Origin: Weeksellaceae bacterium
Lineage (GTDB): Bacteria; Bacteroidota; Bacteroidia; Flavobacteriales; Weeksellaceae
DNA length: 5,597 nucleotides
Assembly: GCA_022701475.1 (NCBI GenBank)
Contig: JAKOOI010000142.1
Span: 1 to 5,597, forward strand
Direction: 5' to 3'
The translations under genes and the position numbers were made by a program. Every line of letters begins with the position of its first letter. Positions within the stretch are counted from its first letter, which is position 1. Positions 1-5,313 of this stretch are shown one piece after another. Under the pieces are notes generated by a model. It had not been told where the DNA came from and did no database searches. It saw nothing but the letters and a program-made list of their open reading frames with translations.

Positions 1-511
1 CCGTAGAGTTGTTGCTGGCAATCAGTTCCTTTGTTTCGGCAATTTTCTTGTAGGTATTTTCGATGAATTTCTGTCCTCCGAATCCGGGATTCACACTCAT
101 CAGCAATACCAGGTCAAGATCGGCAATAATATCCTCAAGCATGGCAACCGGCGTAGAAGGGTTCAGGACGACGCCTGCCTTGGCCCCCAGATCCTGAATA
201 TGATGGATGGTGCGGTGAAGGTGGATACAGGCTTCATAATGAACGGATACCAGATCGGCCCCGTGGTTAATGAATTCCTCCACATATTTTTCGGGTTCTG
301 CAATCATCAGGTGAACATCCACAAATTTTCTGGCATGCTGCTGTACTGTTTTCATTACGGGAAACCCGAATGAAATGTTCGGAACGAATCTCCCGTCCAT
401 TACATCCACGTGGAACCAGTCTGCCTGTGAATTGTTTACCATTTCAATGTCTCTCTGCAGATTCCCGAAATCTGCGGCTAAAAGGGAAGGAGCAATAAGC
501 TTCATGTTCAT
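1..511 (-). CDS. rpe: Ribulose-phosphate 3-epimerase, C-terminus cut off by window edge
   Basis: This cytoplasmic enzyme interconverts D-ribulose 5-phosphate and D-xylulose 5-phosphate in the pentose phosphate pathway. I translated the minus strand by hand: 170 residues are present of the family's usual 215-220, so the last ~50 (including the second catalytic Asp and the VDGG phosphate-binding loop) lie outside the window. Visible hallmarks of the TIM-barrel family are IAPSLLAADF near the N-terminus, HVDVMDG at 34-40 (metal-binding His34 and catalytic Asp36), VDVHLMI at 64-70 (metal-binding His67), NPST at 117-120 and MSVNPGFGGQ at 138-147. The start could be ATG at 511 (MNMKLIAP) or 505 (MKLIAP). 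I chose 511 because related proteins often carry a residue or two before KLIAP; neither has a Shine-Dalgarno, as is normal in Bacteroidota. The gene lies 126 bp downstream of the M42 peptidase on the same strand. Family assignment is very secure. Confidence 0.96.
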   Translation of the reverse strand, partial: MNMKLIAPSLLAADFGNLQRDIEMVNNSQADWFHVDVMDGRFVPNISFGFPVMKTVQQHARKFVDVHLMIAEPEKYVEEFINHGADLVSVHYEACIHLHRTIHHIQDLGAKAGVVLNPSTPVAMLEDIIADLDLVLLMSVNPGFGGQKFIENTYKKIAETKELIASNNST

Positions 512-611
512 TTTTACTTTTATATACTTTACTTTCTTTTATAATATGCTGTGGCGGATACCGGAATCATGCGAAATACCGATAGCAAAGCTGCAGGCAG
601 CGTATGTTAAC

Positions 612-633
612 CGGCTGCGGGGTACCGCCGCCG
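612..633 (-). other. GC-rich hairpin between M42 peptidase and rpe
   Basis: CGGC(612-615), T, GCGG(617-620), loop GGTA, CCGC(625-628), C, GCCG(630-633) form eight GC pairs around one T/C mismatch. It starts 4 nt past the peptidase stop codon on the minus strand. No run of U follows on that strand, so it does not fit a standard intrinsic terminator. It could act as a 3' stabiliser of the peptidase message, a partial terminator or a pause site before rpe. The pairing is seen directly; the role is inferred. Confidence 0.4.
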
Positions 634-637
634 CTGA

Positions 638-1711
638 TTAATGATATTTCAGTTTCATTTCCGGCTGGATCGTAAGGAGCGTTCTGTATATAAGCTGTAT
701 CACGTTTCCTACGTCTTTTTTGGCAACCATTTCCACCGTTGTATGCATATAGCGCAAAGGTAATGAAATTAATGCACTTGGGACACCGCCGTTGGAATGC
801 GCAAAAGCATCCGTATCGGTTCCTGTAGCCCTACTGGCTGCTGCCCGCTGATAAGGGATCTGATGGGTTTTTGCCGTTTCTATGATCAGTTCCCTGATGG
901 TATGATGGATGCTCGGGGCAAAGAAGACTACCGGCCCGTCTCCGCATTTCTGGTCGCCTTCTTTTTTCTTTTCGATCATGGGTGTCGTGGTATCATGGGT
1001 AACATCGGTAACAATAGCGATGTTCGGCTTAATGGTGTCGGCAATCATGTCTGCACCGTATAATCCCACCTCCTCCTGAACGGAATTGGTAATGTATAAT
1101 CCGAACGGAATTTTCTTTTTATTCTCTTTCAGGAGCCTGGCCACTTCAGCAATCATGAATCCTCCGATTCTGTTGTCCAGTGCGCGGCAGACAAAATACC
1201 GGTCATTCATTTCAAAGAATTCGTCCGGATAGGTAATCATGCATCCTACATAGATACCCAGTTCTTCCACTTCTTTTTTGGAGGTCGCCCCGCAGTCGAT
1301 AAATATATTTTCTATTTTAGGAGTCGGTTCGTCCTGGTTGCCGCGGGTATGAATGGCCGGCCAGCCGAAAACACCTTTGACGGTCCCTTTTTCTCCATGG
1401 ATGCGGACCACTTTGGATGGAGCGATCGTCTGGTCTGATCCTCCGTTCCGGATTACGTAAATAAGCCCGTCATCGGTAATATAATTCACATACCACGAAA
1501 TTTCATCGGCATGGGCTTCGATAACCACTTTGAATTCCGCTTCCGGATTGATGATTCCGTAGCAGGTTCCGTAATGATCCACTTCAATTTTATCGACATA
1601 AGGCCTGATGTAATCCATCCAGACTTTCTGGCCTGCATGCTCGTATCCTGTAGGCGATGAGGTATTTAAATACTGTTCTAAAAATTTCAGGGATTTCTTT
1701 TCAAATTTCAT
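638..1711 (-). CDS. M42 family metallo-aminopeptidase
   Basis: Predicted cytoplasmic dinuclear-metal aminopeptidase of the M42 (glutamyl aminopeptidase / TET / FrvX-like) family. Characterised members form dodecameric tetrahedra that trim N-terminal residues from peptides, often downstream of the proteasome or other proteases. The 357 residues match the usual family length. The full metal site is present: His67 with Asp69 (EAHADE), bridging Asp179 (RALDN), general base Glu213 and ligand Glu214 (QEEVG), Asp236 (VTDVTHD) and His323 (YMHTTVE). So it should be active. There is no signal peptide. The frame is open to an ATG at 1777, but I chose ATG 1711 (MKFEKKSLKF): the 22 extra residues are not family-like and would overlap the divergent DUF4294 start. 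It could share a transcript with rpe, 126 bp downstream. Substrate preference cannot be read from sequence. The family is secure; no gene symbol is assigned because frvX, ysdC and pepA names are used loosely. Confidence 0.94.
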   Translation of the reverse strand: MKFEKKSLKFLEQYLNTSSPTGYEHAGQKVWMDYIRPYVDKIEVDHYGTCYGIINPEAEFKVVIEAHADEISWYVNYITDDGLIYVIRNGGSDQTIAPSKVVRIHGEKGTVKGVFGWPAIHTRGNQDEPTPKIENIFIDCGATSKKEVEELGIYVGCMITYPDEFFEMNDRYFVCRALDNRIGGFMIAEVARLLKENKKKIPFGLYITNSVQEEVGLYGADMIADTIKPNIAIVTDVTHDTTTPMIEKKKEGDQKCGDGPVVFFAPSIHHTIRELIIETAKTHQIPYQRAAASRATGTDTDAFAHSNGGVPSALISLPLRYMHTTVEMVAKKDVGNVIQLIYRTLLTIQPEMKLKYH

Positions 1712-1763
1712 AAAAAGGGAATGATTTTTGCGTTCAATTTTTGTTCTAATAATGGTAAAAATA

Positions 1764-2468
1764 ATGAAATTTAACAAGATTATAGGTCTTTTTCTTTTCT
1801 TTTTGGGAGTGGGCGTTTTCGGTCAGAAAGATTCTGTAATTGCGGTTCCTTTGAGTCAGTATCCCCAGGAAATGCTGAAAACCGATGAATTCGGCAAAAA
1901 GTATTACTATGATGAGCGTCAGAAGATGAAGGTATACGAAATCAACGGTGAAACTGTGGTTGTCATGGATGAGCTGGTGCTCGTCAACAGGCCGAGATTC
2001 AATAACCAGCTGGACCGGAATTATTATTATTTTCTCAACAAAAAACTGTACCGGGTCTATCCGCTGTTTGTAACAGCCCTGCAGCAGTACCGCGACATTC
2101 AGGTAGATATGTCTAATATGGATACACGGGGAAAGAGAAAATATGTAAAAGACCGCCAGAATATGCTGGCTGCCCAGTATGAAAAACAGCTCAGGGACCT
2201 GACTACCACTGAAGGACAGGTTTTCGGTAAACTGATGAACCGGGCAACCGGGAAAAATGTCTTCGAGATCATCAAGGAACTGAGGGGCGGATGGAGCGCT
2301 TTCTGGTGGAACGTAAAGGGAAAAGTGGCAGATATTGACCTGAAGGACAAATACGACCCTCAGGAAAACCGTACGGACGAATACCTTGAGTCACTCTTGC
2401 AATCCAACTGGAACTCAGGCTACCTCCAGCCGTATCCGGGAGCAATGGATTTTAAAGTATACAAATAA
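1764..2468 (+). CDS. DUF4294 domain-containing secreted protein, function unknown
   Basis: A 234-residue protein whose function is not known. Residues 1-20 (MKFNKIIG then a Phe/Leu/Val/Gly core) form a signal peptide, probably cleaved before Gln21 (GVFG|QKDS). There is no lipobox Cys, so it is likely periplasmic or exported rather than a lipoprotein. The mature part matches what I recall of DUF4294, a Bacteroidota family. Marks are a Tyr-rich stretch NYYYFLNKKLYRVYPLF (86-102), LTTTEGQVFGKLMNRATG (136-153), ELRGGWSAFWWN (162-173) and YDPQENRTDEYLE (187-199). Residues ~108-140 are highly charged and probably helical. ATG 1764 was preferred over 1728 and 1752 because it places the signal peptide at the N-terminus. 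The gene diverges from the M42 peptidase (52-bp gap) and ends at a hairpin terminator. A weak promoter candidate (TTTTTG at 1725-1730, TAATAATG at 1747-1754) matches the consensus poorly. Family confidence is good; no role is claimed. Confidence 0.88.
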   Translation: MKFNKIIGLFLFFLGVGVFGQKDSVIAVPLSQYPQEMLKTDEFGKKYYYDERQKMKVYEINGETVVVMDELVLVNRPRFNNQLDRNYYYFLNKKLYRVYPLFVTALQQYRDIQVDMSNMDTRGKRKYVKDRQNMLAAQYEKQLRDLTTTEGQVFGKLMNRATGKNVFEIIKELRGGWSAFWWNVKGKVADIDLKDKYDPQENRTDEYLESLLQSNWNSGYLQPYPGAMDFKVYK

Positions 2469-2495
2469 TTTCTATAAAATAAACAGCTTTAAAGC

Positions 2496-2528
2496 AATTC
2501 CTGTAAATCCGTATTTACAGGAATTTTT
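2496..2528 (+). terminator. Intrinsic terminator of the DUF4294 gene, possibly bidirectional
   Basis: A perfect 13-bp inverted repeat, AATTCCTGTAAAT (2496-2508) and ATTTACAGGAATT (2513-2525), with a CCGT loop. It is followed on the plus strand by a T run (2524-2528, then CTTT). It begins 27 nt after the DUF4294 stop. The right arm also encodes the last Phe and Leu codons and the stop of the convergent Nudix gene. On the minus strand no clean U run follows, so termination there is less certain. Confidence 0.8.
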
Positions 2529-2931
2529 CTTTCAGTCTTTCGAAAACGGTCTGATCTACAGGAAGCGGGAAAGGATTGTCGGTCCGGTCGATATCCACCC
2601 ATTCCGTCCTTTCAATGCAGGGATCGAGGATCAGGAAATCTTCCTCATTGATGATCCGCACCAGATAATAGATGGTCAGCAATTGTTCATTTTCCCGGAA
2701 CCGGGATACCAGGAAGTTTTCCTGCGTATAAAAATGTTTTTCGATTTCGATCTTTACATTCAGTTCTTCGTCAAATTCACGGTGCAGGCAATCGATTACT
2801 CCTTCTCCGAATTCAAGTCCTCCGCCCGGAAATTTCATCAGGGGTTCACCGGCATACTCTTCAAATAAAGCCAGCACTTTCTTATCCTTTACAGCACAGG
2901 CATAGACCCGAATGTTGATTTTGTCTATCAT
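2515..2931 (-). CDS. Nudix hydrolase
   Basis: Small cytoplasmic pyrophosphohydrolase of the Nudix superfamily, which cleaves nucleoside diphosphates linked to another moiety. From ATG 2931 it is 138 residues, normal for a single-domain member. The Nudix box runs from Gly37 to Val59: G37, E43, R51, E52, E55 and E56 fit GX5EX7REUXEEXGU, so the Mg-binding loop-helix-loop is intact. The usual Gly near its end is Asn58. MIDKINIRVYACAVKD gives a family-like first strand. The frame stays open to 2991, but the extra 20 residues (MPHDSYVSSN...) look like translated leader. The gene lies 197 bp downstream of mnmD on the same strand and converges on DUF4294, its stop sitting inside the shared hairpin. 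Substrate (oxidised nucleotide, sugar nucleotide, dinucleotide polyphosphate) cannot be told from sequence. Superfamily is certain, subfamily unknown. Confidence 0.93.
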   Translation of the reverse strand: MIDKINIRVYACAVKDKKVLALFEEYAGEPLMKFPGGGLEFGEGVIDCLHREFDEELNVKIEIEKHFYTQENFLVSRFRENEQLLTIYYLVRIINEEDFLILDPCIERTEWVDIDRTDNPFPLPVDQTVFERLKEKFL

Positions 2932-3030
2932 ATTAATAATTTGTCTGACCAAGGTAAGGAAATTTGATGATACATAAGAATCATGTGGCATATGGGGAAA
3001 TACTATCCGGTATAAGGTCAGGATCGTTCA

Positions 3031-3042
3031 AGACTGCAGTCT
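3031..3042. repeat. 12-bp perfect palindrome in the mnmD-Nudix gap
   Basis: AGACTGCAGTCT is fully self-complementary. It lies about 100 bp upstream of the Nudix start, in the 197-bp gap (2932-3128). A dimeric regulator site is possible, but chance is not excluded. No clear TAnnTTTG promoter was found in this gap on the minus strand. Confidence 0.3.
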
Positions 3043-3090
3043 CAGTCAGATAGATGGTATGATGTATTTAATATAAGAGTCGGGAAAACC

Positions 3091-3104
3091 TTCCGGTTCC
3101 GGAA
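3091..3104. repeat. TTCCGG-TT-CCGGAA inverted repeat after mnmD
   Basis: Six-base arms (3091-3096 and 3099-3104) separated by 2 bases, 25 bp past the mnmD stop on the minus strand. As a hairpin it would close as TTCC/GGAA with a 6-nt loop, or as an imperfect stem with the nearby AACC/GGTT. No U run follows on the minus strand, so it is at best a weak mnmD terminator; it could equally be a protein-binding site. Confidence 0.3.
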
Positions 3105-3128
3105 ACGGGGGTTACCTGGTTTCCTTTA

Positions 3129-3803
3129 TTATCCTTTCACCGCATTGATCATCTCCCTTTTTCCCGGAGGCCCCTGTTTCTTTTCTACCGTAAAACCGAG
3201 TTCCTGTAAAATTCTTCTTACGCTGCCTTTGGAAGAGTAGGTCGTTAACAATCCGTTAACCGCCATTTTATCAGCCACCAGTTCGAAGAGCGGCTTTTCC
3301 CAGAGGTCAGGCTGAACCCTTGCGCCGAAGCAATCGAAATAGACCAGATTAATTTCAGGTAAGTCAATGTCTTTCAGTTCAAAAAAGTCACACTGTATTT
3401 TGGTGAGGTGGAAACCGGTAACAATTTCAACGGATTTTCCCCATTCCGCTTTATGAATTTTCTGATAAATATTTGTGAATTCAGGATTGCCAAACAGCTC
3501 GGGATAAGCAAGATCTGTTGCCTCCGCTTCCGTTACAGGATATTTTTCCAGCGAAAAATAACGAATGACATGATTTTTGTCAGTTTTTAAATATTCATTA
3601 ATTGTTACCAAAACGTTCAAACCTGTTCCAAAACCGAGTTCTAAAATATTAATTTCATAATCTTTTACCAGAATAAGTCCATTTTTAATAAACACATGTT
3701 CTGCTTCCTGTAAGGCACCGTGATGCGAATGGTAACTCTCATTCAAATCATTGATATATAGTGTTTTGCTGCCGTCTGTGGTGGTCCTTATTTCTCTTTT
3801 CAC
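3129..3803 (-). CDS. mnmD: tRNA wobble-uridine methyltransferase MnmD (stand-alone MnmC2/DUF752)
   Basis: Predicted SAM-dependent methyltransferase that converts nm5(s2)U34 to mnm5(s2)U34 at the wobble position of certain tRNAs. This is the last step of the MnmEG pathway, done by the C-terminal half of bifunctional MnmC in E. coli. At 224 residues it is the stand-alone form, without the FAD oxidase domain. Visible features are YHSHHGALQEAEHVF (24-38), the SAM loop ELGFGTGLN (55-63), the acidic SLEK (84-87), YFDCFGARVQPDLW (155-168; equivalent to the family's DAFxPxxxPxxW active-site segment), TYSSKGSVRRIL (188-199) and GPPGKREM (211-218). The start is GTG at 3803: an in-frame TAA lies four codons upstream and no ATG exists before mid-protein. 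It ends in tandem TAA TAA. It diverges from ilvE. Its 5' half is strikingly AT-rich. Family assignment is strong; MnmE/MnmG partners are not in the window. Confidence 0.92.
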   Translation of the reverse strand: MKREIRTTTDGSKTLYINDLNESYHSHHGALQEAEHVFIKNGLILVKDYEINILELGFGTGLNVLVTINEYLKTDKNHVIRYFSLEKYPVTEAEATDLAYPELFGNPEFTNIYQKIHKAEWGKSVEIVTGFHLTKIQCDFFELKDIDLPEINLVYFDCFGARVQPDLWEKPLFELVADKMAVNGLLTTYSSKGSVRRILQELGFTVEKKQGPPGKREMINAVKG

Positions 3804-3815
3804 GCTATTTTTTTA

Positions 3816-3823
3816 CAAATTTA
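3816..3823 (-). promoter_or_regulatory. Putative -7 element for mnmD
   Basis: Read on the minus strand the site is TAAATTTG, an exact match to the Bacteroidota -7 consensus TAnnTTTG. The upstream -33 region is only weakly T-rich (ATTTTCT at 3843-3849), not a clean TTTG. Transcription would start around 3809-3812, leaving a leader of only about 6-9 nt before the GTG start. Confidence 0.5.
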
Positions 3824-3831
3824 CTCTAAAA

Positions 3832-3862
3832 TTTTTATATTTAGAAAATTATGTTAAATTTG
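3832..3862 (+). promoter_or_regulatory. Putative promoter of ilvE
   Basis: TAAATTTG at 3855-3862 exactly matches the Bacteroidota -7 consensus TAnnTTTG. A T-rich TTTTTA (3832-3837) sits 17 bp upstream, at the right distance for the -33 element though not a perfect TTTG. Predicted start of transcription is near 3866-3869, giving an AT-rich leader of about 20 nt and no Shine-Dalgarno. No leader peptide or attenuator fits in this space. Confidence 0.6.
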
Positions 3863-3887
3863 TGGAACATCATAAAAAATTTTAGAA

Positions 3888-4958
3888 ATGATAATTCAAA
3901 AAACTGAAAACTCCAGAATTTCTGCATTCGACCCTGAAAATTTTTCTTTCGGAAATACTTTTATCGATCATATGGTGATCTGTGAGTATGAAGACGGAAA
4001 GTGGGGGGATGTGAAGATCGTTCCTTATGGTCCTTTATTGTTTACGCCTGCTATGATGGGGGTGAACTACGGCCAGGCTTGTTTTGAGGGTATGAAAGCC
4101 TATAAAGACAAAGACGGGCAGGTTTTCCTTTTCAGGCCTGAAAAGAATTTTGAACGTATCAATAAATCGGCAAAACGTCTGGCCATGCCGGAAGTAACGG
4201 AAGAAATGTTCCTGGGCGGACTGAAAGCGCTGGTGGATATCGACAGGGAATGGATCCCGCAGGGAGAAGGGATGTCCCTGTACATCAGGCCGCTGATCTT
4301 CGCCACGGAAGAAGCCCTGAAAGCAAGGGTTTCCAATAAATATATGTTTGCCATCGTTGCCACACCGGCAAAAAGTTATTACACGGAACCGGTTTCCGTG
4401 AAGATTTCAGATCATTATTCAAGAGCGGCAAGCGGCGGGGTAGGTTCTGCAAAAGCTGCCGGAAACTATGCTGCTTCCTTTTACCCGACTCAGCTGGCCA
4501 TAGAAGAAGGATATGAACAGATCATCTGGACCGATGATGCAACGCACGAATATTTTGAGGAAAGCGGAACCATGAACGTATTTGTCAGGATCAACGATAC
4601 CATTTTTACACCGCCGACTTCAGAAAAAATCCTGGACGGAGTTACCCGGGACAGTTTTATCCAGCTGGCCGGAAAAAGAGGAATTAAGGTAAAAATACAG
4701 TCCATCAAAGTGAAAGACGTTATCGAAGCCCAGAAGAACGGAACCCTGAAAGAGGTTTGGGGCGTGGGTACAGCGGTTGTGACCACCGTATTCCAGGCGC
4801 TTGGATACCAGGGAGAAAAACTGGAACTGCTAAGATTGTCCGCCGGAGAAAGCTATGCTGAACTGCTGAAAAATGACCTGGTAGATCTTCAGACCAATCA
4901 TGCGGAAGATCCTTTCGGATGGAGAGTACAGGTAGACCATATCATGGAAAGCGTATAA
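3888..4958 (+). CDS. ilvE: Branched-chain amino acid aminotransferase
   Basis: PLP-dependent class IV aminotransferase that transfers the amino group between glutamate and the 2-oxo acids of leucine, isoleucine and valine, the last step of their synthesis and the first of their breakdown. The 356 residues match the longer, eukaryote-like BCAT branch (about 350-360) rather than the ~310-residue E. coli IlvE type. Motifs in order: NYGQACFEGMKAY (60-72), LYIRPLIFA (131-139), GGVGSAKAAGNYAAS (183-197) with Schiff-base Lys189, EESGTMNVF (224-232) where Glu225 should contact the pyridine nitrogen, DGVTRDS (250-256) and the phosphate-binding GVGTAVV (292-298). All catalytic positions are intact. ATG 3888 is the first start after the promoter-like element and gives the family N-terminus. 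The gene is alone on its strand, with its own promoter candidate and terminator. Assignment is very secure. Confidence 0.97.
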   Translation: MIIQKTENSRISAFDPENFSFGNTFIDHMVICEYEDGKWGDVKIVPYGPLLFTPAMMGVNYGQACFEGMKAYKDKDGQVFLFRPEKNFERINKSAKRLAMPEVTEEMFLGGLKALVDIDREWIPQGEGMSLYIRPLIFATEEALKARVSNKYMFAIVATPAKSYYTEPVSVKISDHYSRAASGGVGSAKAAGNYAASFYPTQLAIEEGYEQIIWTDDATHEYFEESGTMNVFVRINDTIFTPPTSEKILDGVTRDSFIQLAGKRGIKVKIQSIKVKDVIEAQKNGTLKEVWGVGTAVVTTVFQALGYQGEKLELLRLSAGESYAELLKNDLVDLQTNHAEDPFGWRVQVDHIMESV

Positions 4959-4981
4959 GAATAACTACTTCTTACAGATAT

Positions 4982-5008
4982 AAAGCCGGGAAATTTTTCC
5001 GGCTTTTT
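4982..5008 (+). terminator. Intrinsic terminator of ilvE
   Basis: AAAGCCGG (4982-4989) pairs with CCGGCTTT (4999-5006) around a 9-nt loop, followed by a T run (5004-5008) and a second one (5011-5014). It begins 23 nt after the ilvE stop codon. This is a textbook Rho-independent terminator in this orientation. Confidence 0.9.
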
Positions 5009-5114
5009 CATTTTCCGTACGATTGCTGTTGCTGTATTTTCTGCCACAGGCCGGAACAGCTTCAATCGGCGGCTGAAACTCGTCTTCCGCTGCTATCATA
5101 AAGATTGGATGCCC

Positions 5115-5137
5115 GCTGATTTTAACTGGGCTGATTT
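5115..5137. repeat. Short direct repeat in the ilvE-lipoprotein gap
   Basis: GCTGATTT occurs at 5115-5122 and again at 5130-5137, 15 bp apart. The 5009-5301 stretch holds no convincing gene: the open frames crossing it have no recognisable protein signature and one reads back through the ilvE terminator. The repeat may be the trace of a degraded intergenic repeat element, or chance. Confidence 0.25.
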
Positions 5138-5193
5138 CCGGTCTGTCAGATAAATATTTTGATAGGAAACGGATGACTGCATTAGGAAAATGC

Positions 5194-5238
5194 ATGTCTG
5201 CCGATGCAGCAGCTGACGGAATATACGGCTGCAGACAT
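5194..5238. repeat. Inverted repeat, 8-bp arms
   Basis: ATGTCTGC (5194-5201) and GCAGACAT (5231-5238) are perfect inverted arms around 29 nt. The interior can alternatively extend the stem as GCCG (5200-5203) with CGGC (5226-5229) and a 3-nt bulge. It lies upstream of the predicted promoter of the 5314 gene, so it is more likely a DNA-level site than part of that mRNA. No T run follows. Confidence 0.35.
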
Positions 5239-5301
5239 TTGTCAGTACTTTAATGTGCAAAACTTCGCAGGTGCATACGTCTTAAAATAAAAGAATAACA
5301 T

Positions 5302-5309
5302 TATTTTTG
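5302..5309 (+). promoter_or_regulatory. Putative -7 element of the lipoprotein glycoside hydrolase gene
   Basis: TATTTTTG matches TAnnTTTG exactly. Its last base is only 4 nt before the ATG at 5314, so transcription would begin at or within a few bases of the start codon. No clear TTTG -33 element is seen 17-20 bp upstream, where the sequence is TCTTAAAA-like. Confidence 0.45.
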
Positions 5310-5313
5310 CGGA

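Noticed and set aside
375..641. Open frame of 88 codons on the plus strand
   Set aside because: Antisense to the clear rpe coding sequence for its first half, then runs through the gap; no family features.
797..1063. Open frame of 88 codons on the plus strand
   Set aside because: Entirely antisense to the M42 peptidase across its catalytic region.
1725..1754. Promoter candidate for DUF4294 (TTTTTG, 16 bp, TAATAATG)
   Set aside because: The -7 half matches TAnnTTTG only partly (TA, one T and the G), in a T-rich stretch where such hits are expected by chance.
1712..1777. N-terminal extension of the M42 peptidase to ATG 1777
   Set aside because: The added residues are AT-rich translated leader, do not resemble the family and would overlap the divergent DUF4294 gene start.
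2099..2350. Open frame of 83 codons on the minus strand
   Set aside because: Antisense shadow of the DUF4294 core.
2386..2868. Open frame of 160 codons on the plus strand
   Set aside because: Long, but it overlaps the end of DUF4294 out of frame and lies antisense to the Nudix gene, whose intact Nudix box decides the strand.
3408..3590. Open frame of 60 codons on the plus strand
   Set aside because: Antisense to mnmD in its AT-rich half; no protein signature.
4100..4786. Two minus-strand open frames (4100-4363 and 4490-4786)
   Set aside because: Both are antisense to ilvE, whose motifs are complete.
3888..4958. Divergent ilvE/mnmD pair as a novel amino-acid-tRNA regulatory system
   Set aside because: Adjacency alone does not support it; both proteins are ordinary housekeeping enzymes with independent known roles.
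4919..5195. Possible small genes after ilvE (4919-5101 plus strand; 4965-5195 minus strand)
   Set aside because: The first overlaps the ilvE end out of frame; both read through the ilvE terminator hairpin. Composition is not protein-like and no family is recognised. The minus-strand frame could still be checked for homologues.
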